This document shows, in pieces, positions 25,348 to 34,300 of a stretch of 38,355 nt of DNA. The stretch comes from Paraburkholderia sp. CNPSo 3272 (GTDB lineage Bacteria > Pseudomonadota > Gammaproteobacteria > Burkholderiales > Burkholderiaceae): assembly GCF_024206495.1 (NCBI RefSeq), contig NZ_JAMBPQ010000057.1:1-38355 (forward strand). Reading direction: 5' to 3'. The notes under the pieces were generated by a model, which saw only the letters and a program-made list of their open reading frames with translations, made no database searches and was not told the DNA's origin. The translations under genes were made by a program, and so were the position numbers. Each line of letters begins with the position of its first letter. Within the stretch, counting starts at the first letter, position 1.

Positions 25348-25806
25348 ATGAAAAACGTCCGCTTCCTGAGTCATCAGGAGATCTTCGACCGCGCGGTGGC
25401 CCATCTCTTTGGCCAAGGGCGCGCGGCACTTCTTCCACGCGGCGGCGGCGCCTACCGGGGCGGCGGCTGTGGCGGCGGCTCCGGCAGTGCGCATAGCTAC
25501 GGCGGTTGCCCGGTCGGCAGCTTCATCCGGCCGCGCGACTATATGAGCGCCATGGAAGGCATTCCCGTGCGCTACCTCGGCCGTGAGACGAATGACGTGC
25601 CGCTCTATATGGATGTGGGCGTTGCCGCGCTGAAAAAAGCGCTGCTGCGTGCCCACATCAATATTTACGACCCCGCTACGATCAGTCTGCTCAGTTGCCT
25701 GCAGAACGTGCACGACGTATTTGGCGTGTGGGAATGGCGCGAACGCCTTTGTTCGATTGCCGTCCAGTTCGGCTTGTCACCCGAGCAGCTAAGGGACGCC
25801 GCCTGA
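25348..25806 (+). CDS. Gly/Cys-rich hypothetical protein
   Basis: A 152-residue protein of unknown function. Residues 1-30 (MKNVRFLSHQEIFDRAVAHLF) look like a folded segment. Residues 32-54 are a Gly/Tyr/Cys-rich stretch (GGGAYRGGGCGGGSG). The C-terminal ~95 residues are alpha-helical in character, with PLYMDVGVAALKKALLRA and WEWRERLCSIAVQFGL. There is no signal peptide or membrane segment. ATG 25348 has AGGGGG about 6 bases upstream and good coding character. It converges with rpsU. I do not recognise a named domain. Confidence 0.8.
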   Translation: MKNVRFLSHQEIFDRAVAHLFGQGRAALLPRGGGAYRGGGCGGGSGSAHSYGGCPVGSFIRPRDYMSAMEGIPVRYLGRETNDVPLYMDVGVAALKKALLRAHINIYDPATISLLSCLQNVHDVFGVWEWRERLCSIAVQFGLSPEQLRDAA

Positions 25807-25852
25807 TAGCGGCCGGCGCGTAGGTTCTATGCACGAACACGCACAAACGCAA

Positions 25853-25889
25853 ACGGCGGCGCAGCTTCTTGCGAAGCATGCGCCGCCGT
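25853..25889. terminator. Terminator hairpin between hypothetical gene and rpsU
   Basis: A long stem pairs 25853-25863 with 25879-25889 (ACGGCGGCGCA/TGCGCCGCCGT) and continues as GCTTC/GAAGC around a TTGC loop, with one bulged A. On the minus strand it runs into TTTGCGTTTG, so it mainly serves rpsU and may serve both. Confidence 0.75.
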
Positions 25890-25917
25890 CTGGCGGAACA
25901 CCGAAAAGCGAAAAAGC

Positions 25918-26130
25918 TTAGTGGAGCTTCTTCGGCAGCATCTGGCTGCGCAGGCGCTTGTGCAGGCGCTTCACAGCAGCTGCCTTCTTGCGCTTGCGAA
26001 CTGCCGTCGGCTTTTCGTAAGCTTGACGCTCACGCAGCTCGGCGATCAGGCCGTTCTTTTCGATTGCACGGCGGAAGCGGCGAATCGCCACTTCGAACGG
26101 CTCGTTTTCCTTCAGAAGAATCGTCGTCAT
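25918..26130 (-). CDS. rpsU: 30S ribosomal protein S21
   Basis: The complete 70-residue S21 protein of the small ribosomal subunit, required for initiation on structured mRNAs. MTTILLKENEPFEVAIRRFRR, the basic middle and KRLHKRLRS near the C terminus are typical. ATG 26130 has AGGAA about 6 bases upstream. It stands alone here rather than in the rpsU-dnaG-rpoD operon; several rpsU copies are common in this group. Confidence 0.97.
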   Translation of the reverse strand: MTTILLKENEPFEVAIRRFRRAIEKNGLIAELRERQAYEKPTAVRKRKKAAAVKRLHKRLRSQMLPKKLH

Positions 26131-26509
26131 GTATTTCCTAACTCAAATCGCTTAATACGGTTCAAAGGCGCGAGCGTCAAAGCCGCTCACGCGCCGGCCC
26201 TCCGGTCGTTCGCCACGCTGGGGCTAAACGAGAGGCAAGGCGGCCACGGAGGCCGGAAAAGAGAAGTAGGGGGTTCACAGCGGAACGCGATCAGGTCGAC
26301 CTTGCTGCAACACACCTGACCGCCGGTTTGCGGCCGCCAACAGTAACGAACACGGCAACAAAACAGGCAAAGATCTCAATTCACTCCCAATCTTATCAGG
26401 AAAAGATCTGCCTGACCAGGGTTTCTTGATTCAACTCAGGGACTTGCGCGGCTTGCCACGACTGCCGCGCGCCCTGTCGATTAGGACACCTGGATGAATC
26501 CCTTTCCCG
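26131..26509. other. Intergenic region between rpsU and aldo/keto reductase
   Basis: About 380 bases without a gene. An imperfect inverted repeat (26364-26376 with 26404-26414, arms CAGGCAAAGATCT and AGATCTGCCTG) is followed on the minus strand by TTTTG, so it could be a terminator for the reductase. A second stem (GCGCGGC 26446-26452 with GCCGCGC 26464-26470) is nearer the reductase stop but lacks a T tract. The rpsU promoter must also lie here; I could not place it. Confidence 0.5.
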
Positions 26510-27451
26510 TCAGGCGCTCGCGTCGTTGATCGCCTGGATGTCGGCCGGATCGAGCTTCAACCGCACCGCCGCCGCAAGGCTCTCCAACTGATCCAGCGAG
26601 GTCGCGCTCGCGATCGGCGCGGTAATGCTCGGGCGCGCGATCAGCCATGCCAGCGCAACCGCCGCGAGCGTGCTGCCGTGGCGCTCGGCCACATAGTCGA
26701 GCGCCGCCAGGATCCGGATGCCGCGGTGATCGAGGTACTTCTCGACGCGCGAGCCGCGCGTGCTCTTCGCGAGATCCTCGCGCGAGCGGTACTTGCCCGA
26801 GAGAAAGCCGCTCGCAAGGCTGTAATAGGGCACGACCGCGAGTTTCTGGGCCATGGCAACCGGTTCGAGATCGGCCTCGTAGCGGGCGCGGTCGTACAGG
26901 TTGTATTCGGGCTGGATGATCTGGTACGCGGGCAGGCCCGACTTCGCCGAAACCGCGAGTGCGTCTTCGACGCGCGCGCCCGTGTAGTTCGACGCGCCGA
27001 TCACCCGGACCTTGCCGGCCTCGATCAGCCGCTGATACGCGCCGAGTGTTTCCTCGAGCGGGACTTTCTGGTCGTCCTCGTGCGAGAAGTACACATCGAT
27101 GTAATCGGTCTGCAGACGACGCAGCGAATCCTCCACGGCAGCCGCGATGTTGGCGGCGGAAAGCCCCGGGCGGCGCGCGTCTTTTGCGACCTTCGTTGCG
27201 ATTACCACCTTGTCGCGTTTGCCGCTCTTCGCAATCCACTTGCCGATGATCGTCTCCGACTCGCCGCCCCGGTTGCCGGGCACCCAGGCTGAGTAGACGT
27301 CGGCGGTGTCGATGAAGTTGAGGCCGGCGTCGGTGAAGGCGTCGAGGATCGAGAACGAGGTGGCTTCGTCTGCGGTCCAGCCGAAGACGTTGCCGCCAAA
27401 CATGAGCGGGGCGACCTGCAACGAGGAAGTGCCGATCCTGCGTAGTTCCAT
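26510..27451 (-). CDS. Aldo/keto reductase
   Basis: A 313-residue NAD(P)H-dependent oxidoreductase with the TIM-barrel AKR fold. The catalytic tetrad is visible: D48 and Y53 in FIDTADVYSAW, K87 in ATKVA, and H124 in YFSHED. The substrate is unknown; sequence style is that of the general stress/aldehyde AKRs. The ATG at 27451 (MELRRIGTSSLQV) has GGAGG about 6 bases upstream, whereas the frame remains open to 27754 without coding character. It is divergent from fliC with a 371-base region between them. Confidence 0.95.
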   Translation of the reverse strand: MELRRIGTSSLQVAPLMFGGNVFGWTADEATSFSILDAFTDAGLNFIDTADVYSAWVPGNRGGESETIIGKWIAKSGKRDKVVIATKVAKDARRPGLSAANIAAAVEDSLRRLQTDYIDVYFSHEDDQKVPLEETLGAYQRLIEAGKVRVIGASNYTGARVEDALAVSAKSGLPAYQIIQPEYNLYDRARYEADLEPVAMAQKLAVVPYYSLASGFLSGKYRSREDLAKSTRGSRVEKYLDHRGIRILAALDYVAERHGSTLAAVALAWLIARPSITAPIASATSLDQLESLAAAVRLKLDPADIQAINDASA

Positions 27452-27822
27452 GGGGCCTCCAGAAAAAAGGGCGAACGGGGAACCGCTGAGGATACGCCGC
27501 CTCGCGGCGCGCTGCAGCGGGCAGGGGCGCCACCGCGGGCGCGCCGTCGTGGGCGCCGCACTAAACCACGCGCCATGTCTGCCGTAAACACGCTTGCAAA
27601 CTGCAAGACGCATGAACGCGTAAGGGAAGCGAGAAGCACGGAGCGCGGCGCAACAGGACTTTTTATGCATCGCGCAAATGAGGTCTCGATTGTCGGTGCT
27701 TCCCCTCAAGTTTTTTTTACCGACGCCGACAACCTTCACTGAGGCGGCCAGCAATGAAAGATTGCACCCGCCGCGGCCATAGTGGCTTGTAACGGGCTTT
27801 CAGCCCGCTTAGGAGAATTTCC
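27452..27822. other. Intergenic region upstream of fliC
   Basis: These 371 bases separate the divergent reductase and fliC. They hold the FliA promoter (27706-27732), a small hairpin (arms 27793-27798 and 27802-27807, CGGGCT/AGCCCG, 3-base loop), and the fliC ribosome-binding site AGGAG at 27811. The hairpin sits just before the ribosome-binding site and may affect translation or mRNA stability. Confidence 0.7.
27706..27732 (+). promoter_or_regulatory. FliA (sigma-28) promoter of fliC
   Basis: The -35 TCAAGTTT (27706-27713) and -10 GCCGACAA (27725-27732) are separated by exactly 11 bases. Seven of 8 bases match the consensus in each box. It is oriented toward fliC and lies 90 bases before its start. 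Confidence 0.9.
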
Positions 27823-29040
27823 ATGCTCGGAATTAACAGCAACATCAACTCGCTCGTCGCGCAACAGAACCTGACGGGCTCGGGCAGCGCGCTGTCGCAA
27901 GCAATCACGCGCCTGTCGTCGGGTAAGCGCATCAACAGCGCAGCTGACGATGCAGCAGGCCTCGCGATCTCGAACATCATGCAGACCCAGATCAACGGTC
28001 TGAATCAGGGTGTGTCGAACTCGAATGATGGCGTTTCGCTGGTTCAAACGGCATCGAGCGGTCTCTCGTCCCTGACGAGCAGCCTGCAGCGTATCCGCCA
28101 GCTGGCCACGCAAGCAGCCAACGGCTCGATGACCTCCGACGACCGTGCAGCACTGCAACAGGAAGTGAACCAGCAAGTTTCGGAAATCAACCGTATCGCT
28201 TCGCAAACGACGTACAACGGCATGAACGTGCTGAACGGCACGCTCGGTACCGTGTCGTTCCAGGTCGGCGCGAACGTCGGTCAGACGATCAGCCTGAGCC
28301 TGAACCAAGACATGTCGGCGGCTTCGATCGGCAGCGGCGTGCCGCAAGCTGGCCAGACGCTCGGCTCGTACACCGGCCTGAGCCTGAACTCGGACGGCAC
28401 GGCTGATGTCAACGCAAACGGCGGTTCGGTTGCCGGCGCAGCAATCAGCTCCATCAACGTGGTTTCCGACGGCAGCGGCGGCTTCACGTTCACGGACCAG
28501 AACAACCAAGCGCTGAATTCGACGGCCGTCAACGCTCTGTTCTCGGCAACCGGTGCTACGGTTACCGCAGACGCCAACGGCAACGGCGTTATCCTGGGCT
28601 CGGGCACGGCACTGTCGCTCACCGATACGAACCTCCAGAATCTGGATGTGGCAGCGACCTCCGGCGCGGGCAACTCGACGGCCGAAGCCGCAGTGACGTC
28701 GCAGATCAACTCCTACAACGTGCCGACGGATGTTGCAAACGTCAACATCAGCACGGCAAGCGGCGCAAGCATGGCCATGGAGTCGATCGACAACGCACTG
28801 AACACGCTGAACAACCTGCAGGCAACGCTCGGCGCAGCGCAAAACCGCTTCACGGCAATCGGCACCACGCAGCAAGCTCAGTCGACCGACCTGTCGACCG
28901 CCCAGTCGTCGATCCAGGACGCCAACTTCGCAGAAGAAACGGCGAACCTGAGCAAGGCGCAAGTGCTGCAGCAAGCTGGTATCTCGGTGCTCGCACAAGC
29001 GAACTCGCAACCGCAGCAGATCCTGAAGCTCCTCCAGTAA
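27823..29040 (+). CDS. fliC: Flagellin FliC
   Basis: Flagellin (405 aa) forms the filament. The conserved D0/D1 N terminus (LGINSNINSLVAQQNL, LSSGKRINSAADDAAGLAI, LQRIRQLATQA) and C terminus (AQNRFTAIG, ETANLSKAQVLQQAG, QPQQILKLLQ) enclose a short variable centre (about 170-300) rich in Ser, Thr, Gly and Asn. That centre is the expected target of glycosylation by the downstream enzymes. AGGAG lies 7 bases before ATG 27823. Codon choice is distinct from the neighbours (many GCA, AAC and CAA codons and lower GC), as expected for a very highly expressed gene. A terminator follows. Confidence 0.98.
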   Translation: MLGINSNINSLVAQQNLTGSGSALSQAITRLSSGKRINSAADDAAGLAISNIMQTQINGLNQGVSNSNDGVSLVQTASSGLSSLTSSLQRIRQLATQAANGSMTSDDRAALQQEVNQQVSEINRIASQTTYNGMNVLNGTLGTVSFQVGANVGQTISLSLNQDMSAASIGSGVPQAGQTLGSYTGLSLNSDGTADVNANGGSVAGAAISSINVVSDGSGGFTFTDQNNQALNSTAVNALFSATGATVTADANGNGVILGSGTALSLTDTNLQNLDVAATSGAGNSTAEAAVTSQINSYNVPTDVANVNISTASGASMAMESIDNALNTLNNLQATLGAAQNRFTAIGTTQQAQSTDLSTAQSSIQDANFAEETANLSKAQVLQQAGISVLAQANSQPQQILKLLQ

Positions 29041-29101
29041 TACGAGCTTCTCTAGCCCAAGCGTTGCGCGCCCGGCCGCCATACCCGTGAGCGCAACGCA
29101 A

Positions 29102-29136
29102 GCCAATCGGGAGGATCGCCTCCCGATTGGCGTTTT
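29102..29136 (+). terminator. Terminator after fliC
   Basis: A 13-bp perfect stem (29102-29114 with 29119-29131, GCCAATCGGGAGG/CCTCCCGATTGGC) with a 4-base loop is followed by GTTTT. It isolates the abundant fliC message from fliD. Confidence 0.9.
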
Positions 29137-29185
29137 GCAGACTTGAACCGATTCACACTGCAACGCCGACGCACGGAGCCCCTTC

Positions 29186-30802
29186 ATGTCCACCGTATCC
29201 AGTTCGACAGCCAGCACGATCGCGAGTAGCGTCGCCGCTACAACCGCAGCGAGCAACGCCGCTTTGCAGCAAGCCGCCCAGTCGATCGTCAGCGGCTCGA
29301 CCGGCAACTCGTCGATGGACGTGAACTCGCTCGTCACCGCGCTCGTCAATGCCAAGACTGCCGGCACGGCCGCTACGATCAGCGCCGAGCAGACGCAAGA
29401 CAACACCGAGATTTCCGCGTACGGCGCGCTTTCCGCCGCGCTTTCCGCACTTCAGGCAGGCCTCTCGCCGCTCTCGGACGGCACGACCCTCAATGCATTC
29501 AGCACGACGCTCAGCGGCACCGGCATTACGGCCACCGCAGGCAGCGGCGCGGCAGCCGGGTCATACTCGCTCGACTTGAAACAAGTGGCGCAGGCCCAGG
29601 TGCTCACCTCGACCGGCTACGGCGCAACAACGGCGCTCGCCTCGGGCACGTCGACAATGACGCTGACGGTCAACGGTGCAAGCACCACGATCTCCCTCAA
29701 CAGCAGCAATAGCACTGTTGCAGGCATTGCATCGGCGATCAACTCGGCCAGCAACAATCCGGGGGTGACGGCAACGGTCGTCAATGGCGCAGACGGTGCC
29801 CACCTCGTGTTGCATTCGACCTCGACGGGTGCTTCGAACGGCATCAGCATCGCGATCAACGATACGAACTCCAGCGATGCGCTGAATAGCCTCGCGGTGA
29901 CGACCACGGCAGGCACGGCGATCACGAGCGCGAGCGCGACCTCGAGCGACCTCACTGCCAACCAGTCGACGCTCTCGTACACCAATAGCAGCGGCACGAC
30001 GGTGAGTGGCGTCACGAGCACGGGCACGTGGACGCAGTCCACTGCTGCCCAGGACGCCTACTTCACGATTGACGGCACCGGCGCGACCAGCACGACGAAC
30101 ACCGTGACCTCGGCGCTGCCCGGCGTCACGCTGAACCTCACTGCAGCGGCAGTCGACACGTCGAGCACGGGCAGCGGCGCACAGACGCTCACGGTTTCGC
30201 AGAACACGAGCGCCGAATCCAGCGCAATCAACAATTTCGTCACGCTGTACAACACGCTCGTGACGACGATGGCCACGCTCACGTCGTTCAGCTCGACCTC
30301 GACGTCGCAAGGCGTGCTGCTCGGCGACTCGACGCTGAACATGATTCAGAACCAGCTCGCGACGATCGTCGCAACGGGCGTGAAGAGCGGCAGCACCACG
30401 ACCAGCCTTGCTTCGATCGGCGTCACGCTGAATTCGGACGGCTCGCTCTCGGTCGACAATGACACGCTGAACACCGCGCTGCAGAATAATCAGTCGACCG
30501 TAGCAGCGCTGTTCAATTCGACCACCGGCGTGGCCGCCCAGTTGAACAACAACATCACGAGCTATTCGTCGAGCACGGGCGTCATTACGACGCGTACTAA
30601 CTCGATCCAGACTGACCTGACGAACCTCTCGACACAGCAGTCGAATCTCGCCGATTACCAGTCGCAGCTCACCAGCATGTACACTGCGCAGTTCACCGCG
30701 CTCAACACGCTGATGGCGACGATGAACAGCAACCAGCAGTACCTCACGCAGCTCTTCGGCGGCACCAACAGCGCTGGCGCGCTGGCCACCAACAAGAGCT
30801 AA
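29186..30802 (+). CDS. fliD: Flagellar filament cap protein FliD
   Basis: FliD (538 aa) caps the filament and folds incoming flagellin. Near the N terminus, MDVNSLVTALVNAK is the typical FliD helix; the middle holds SYSLDLKQVAQAQ and the flagellin-hook IN-type segments. The C-terminal coiled coil (NNFVTLYNTLVTTMATL, later LADYQSQLTSMYTAQFTALN) is conserved. The protein is unusually rich in Ser and Thr, above 30 percent by eye. ATG 29186 has GGAG about 9 bases upstream. No separate FliA-type promoter is obvious between the fliC terminator and the start. Confidence 0.96.
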   Translation: MSTVSSSTASTIASSVAATTAASNAALQQAAQSIVSGSTGNSSMDVNSLVTALVNAKTAGTAATISAEQTQDNTEISAYGALSAALSALQAGLSPLSDGTTLNAFSTTLSGTGITATAGSGAAAGSYSLDLKQVAQAQVLTSTGYGATTALASGTSTMTLTVNGASTTISLNSSNSTVAGIASAINSASNNPGVTATVVNGADGAHLVLHSTSTGASNGISIAINDTNSSDALNSLAVTTTAGTAITSASATSSDLTANQSTLSYTNSSGTTVSGVTSTGTWTQSTAAQDAYFTIDGTGATSTTNTVTSALPGVTLNLTAAAVDTSSTGSGAQTLTVSQNTSAESSAINNFVTLYNTLVTTMATLTSFSSTSTSQGVLLGDSTLNMIQNQLATIVATGVKSGSTTTSLASIGVTLNSDGSLSVDNDTLNTALQNNQSTVAALFNSTTGVAAQLNNNITSYSSSTGVITTRTNSIQTDLTNLSTQQSNLADYQSQLTSMYTAQFTALNTLMATMNSNQQYLTQLFGGTNSAGALATNKS

Positions 30803-30825
30803 GCGCATCCAGCAGGAGAGACGAC

Positions 30826-31125
30826 ATGGAATTCGCTGCGCCCATCGATCGCATCTGGCAGATCACGAAAGACATCGAGCAGGCGGCAGCCGTCGGCGAG
30901 TGGGAAAAGGCGGCCGAGCTCGCGAACGAGCGTTCGCCGCTACTCATGTCGCTCTCCGCGAAGCAAACGGGCGCCGCGCTCGACGTGCTCAAGCAGGTTC
31001 ACGCGATCGACGCGCGAGTCGCCGCGGCGGCACAGTCGGCACAGACCGCACTGAGCGCCGAATTCCGCACGGCGATGCAGGCTACGCGGAACGTGAACCA
31101 GTATCAGCGCGTCGCGCAGTTCTGA
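30826..31125 (+). CDS. fliT: FliT-like flagellar export chaperone
   Basis: A 99-residue mostly helical protein in the usual place for FliT, directly after fliD (23-base gap) with AGGAG before ATG 30826. FliT binds the FliD C terminus and, in enteric bacteria, FlhDC. Helices are visible at about 4-35 (WQITKDIEQAAAVGEWEKAAELANERSPLL in part) and 45-85. Similarity is by position and character rather than by strong motifs. Confidence 0.8.
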   Translation: MEFAAPIDRIWQITKDIEQAAAVGEWEKAAELANERSPLLMSLSAKQTGAALDVLKQVHAIDARVAAAAQSAQTALSAEFRTAMQATRNVNQYQRVAQF

Positions 31126-31192
31126 AACCCAGCCCTCGCTGCGCCCTCACGAACAACAACCAACGATTGCGTCCTGCGCATTTGCGTATCTC

Positions 31193-31219
31193 GGCTCGCC
31201 TCGTGCGGGCCTTTTCTTT
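31193..31219 (+). terminator. Terminator after fliT
   Basis: A 7-bp stem with one G-T pair (GGCTCGC 31193-31199, GCGGGCC 31205-31211) and a 5-base loop is followed by TTTTCTTT. It separates fliD-fliT from the glycosyltransferase. Confidence 0.7.
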
Positions 31220-31364
31220 GCGCGCCTTTTTTTCGCACCGGTCAACGCCCCCTCTGGCGGTCGAATTGGCGGCCGTTTTGACGCCAACTCGGCGCATTAC
31301 CGGAAGCGATCGGCCTCCATAATTTCCTTACCATTGCTTCCTGCGGCGCAAGCTCGCCTTTGTC

Positions 31365-34300
31365 ATGACTGCCTTCCCGACTCCGACCGACACCATCGCG
31401 CTGGCCCCCGATTCGCAGCCAGCACGCGACATCGAACTCGCCATGATGGAAACCGCGATCGAACATCATCGCAAGAAGGAATACGGGCCTGCCGCCGCAC
31501 TCTACGCTGCCGTCCTTGAGCGTGTAAGCGATCATCTGGACGCCCACTACCATCTTGGCGTGCTGCGCATGCAAACGGACCAGCCAGCCGAGGCCGTGGC
31601 GCATTTTGAAGCCGCGCTTGGTCAGGTGCCGGCAAATGCGCAAATATGGGTCTACTACATCAACGCCCTTGTTGGAAGCAGTCAGCTGGAAACGGCTCGG
31701 ATCGCACTCTCCATCGCGCATCGGGAATACGGCCTTCCTGCAGAGGCCGTCGAGACGTTGAGCGCTCGTATCAGCCAGCCCAATGCCTCGAACAAGGCCG
31801 CGCCGACACCCTCGCCCGCAGCCGCGGCGGACAGCGAAACGCCTGTGCAAGAAGCGCCTGCAACCGCGAAAGCAGCGGAAACGGTGGAAGCCGCGGCCAC
31901 CGGGCAAAACGATACGCGCCGTGCAACTCCGCGCGAGCTGCGCGAATTTGCGCAGCTCGCCGGCACTGGAAAACTCGATGCCGCGCTGAAGTTTGCCCAA
32001 CGCCTCACGAAGCAATATCCGTCGCATGGCGAATGTTGGCTTGCGCTCGCAACCACCCTGCGAAACGCGGGCCAGTATCCAGAGTCCGTTAGTGCCGCGG
32101 AGCGTGCCGCCGACTTGCTGCCCAACGATCTCATCGCCCAGACCATGCTGACCGACGGGCTGCTTGTCACCCGCCAGTACCGGAAAGCAGAAGTACGCTG
32201 CCGTCAGGGCCTCGAAAGGCATCCTGAATGCGTAGCACTGCATCGCACGCTGGGGAGTGCCTTGCAGGCTTTGGGCCAACACGCCGAGGGGCTCGTCCAT
32301 GCCCGGCGTGCAGTGGAACTGGCACCGAACGACGCTCTCGAAGTCGACGCGCTTGGCAACGCCCTGATGCTGCATGGGCTGTATGACGAAGCGGAATCCA
32401 CCTTTCGCCGTGCACTTGAACTGGCACCCACGCAGGCCGCAACACGCAGCAACCTGCTGTTCTGCCTGATGCACAAGATCGACCTCGATGCCGCAAGCGC
32501 ATTCGCGGAATTCCGCGAGTTCGCGACACACCAGGAAGCCCCCCTGCGCGCGCGCTGGCCGAAGCATGCCAATGATCGCAATCCGTCACGGCGCCTGAAA
32601 GTCGGCTTCGTTTCGGGAGACCTGGTCAATCACCCAGTCGCTTATTTCTTTCTCTCGGTGCTGGAGTATCTGGCGCACGACCCCGACCTGTCCCTGCACA
32701 TTTACTCGAACTATGTGGTCAGCGACGGATTCACGAAGGAAATCCGGGCACACGCGCACGAGTGGCACGAAGTCTTCAGCCTGAACGCCACCGCATTCGC
32801 GCAGAAGATCCGCGACGACGGCATCGACATTCTGATCGACCTGTCTGGCCATACCGGCCGCAACCGGCTCGTGACCTTCGCGCACAAACCGGCGCCGGTC
32901 CAGGTCAGTTGGATCGGCAATCCGGCCACAACCGGCCTGACGGCCGTCGACTATTACATGTCAGACCGTTTCGTCACGCCGCTCGAACAGTTCGCCGATC
33001 AGTTCTCCGAAAAGCTCGTGTTCCTCCCGGCGCTCGCGCCATTCAAGCCTCACCCGCAAGCACCGGACGTGAACGCGTTGCCGGCCCTAAAAAACGGCTA
33101 CCTGACGTTCGGCAGTTTCAGCCGGCTCGTGAAGGTCGGGCCGGAAGTTGTCGCGCTCTGGGCACGCGTGCTGCGCGAGGTGCCGAATTCACGCATGCTC
33201 ATCGGCGCCATTACGGCGCCGGAGCAAATGAGCAAGCTCGCGAAAATGTTCGCGGACGAAGGAGTCTCCCCGCAGCGCATCGGCTTTCTGCAGCGCAAAG
33301 GGGTGACGACCTACTTGCAGCAGCACAATCTGATTGACGTGTGCCTCGACGCGTTCCCGTTCGCCGGTTCGACCACCACGATGCAGGCCCTGTGGATGGG
33401 CGTGCCCACCATGACCCTGCCCAGCGTTTCGATGGCGAGCCGCGGCAGCACGGGATGGCTGTCGCACCTCGGGCTCGACGAGGCATTCGTCGCGCGCGAC
33501 AAGGAGGACTTCGTGCGCAAATGCGCCGCGCTGGCCGACGATCTCGATGCGCTCGCAACGGTGCGCCGCGAGCTTCGTCAGCATTGCATGCAGTCGCCGC
33601 TCATCGACGCCAGAACGATCGCCGATGCCGCGTCGCGTGCGCTGCGCATCATGTGGCAGCGATGGTGCGACGGGCTTGAACCCGAGCATTTCGAGGTGCT
33701 GGCGCAGACCGGGAATACGCCGGCGTTGCCGGTCGCAGCCCCGGCGCGCGAACCGCAACCGGTGGTACGACAAACCATAGTCATCGACACCGGCGGCCTT
33801 CCCGCAGGTATGAAACCCATTCGCTTCGTCTGCGGGACGCGTTGCAACCGCCAGCAGTTCTTTAGCGAAACGGCGCTCGGGCGCTCGCTCAATCTCTACG
33901 AAAGCCTGCCCGGTTTACAGCTTCAGTTGTTCGACAACAATACGCGCGGACTCTCCAGCATCTACAACGAGGCAATCGATTACGCGACGCAGCATCCGGC
34001 CATTCTCGTATTCGTTCACGATGACGTCTGGCTTAGCGATAACTTCTGGAACGAGCGTATCCGTGAGTCACTCGCCCGTTTTGACTTAGTGGGTCTGGCC
34101 GGCAACGTGCGCCGTTTGCCGCGCCAGCCGGCATGGTGCTATCCCACGCCAGACCTGCGCCGAGAAGAGCCCCAGTACGTGAGCGGAACCGTCGCTCATG
34201 GCAAGGGATTCCCAAGCAAAAACGTATTGACGTTCGGCCCTTCCGGAAAGGAATGCAAGCTCCTCGACGGCCTGCTGTTGATTGCCGATAGCGAAACGAT

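Noticed and set aside
27452..27754. N-terminal extension of the aldo/keto reductase
   Set aside because: The extra residues have no coding character, and the ATG at 27451 has a strong ribosome-binding site and the conserved family start.
29137..29185. Separate FliA promoter for fliD
   Set aside because: GCCGACGC resembles a -10, but no acceptable -35 lies 11 bases upstream.
27736..29406. Minus-strand open frame of 556 codons opposite fliC
   Set aside because: fliC is certain on the other strand; the antisense frame has no recognisable domain and an Arg/Ala-rich composition.
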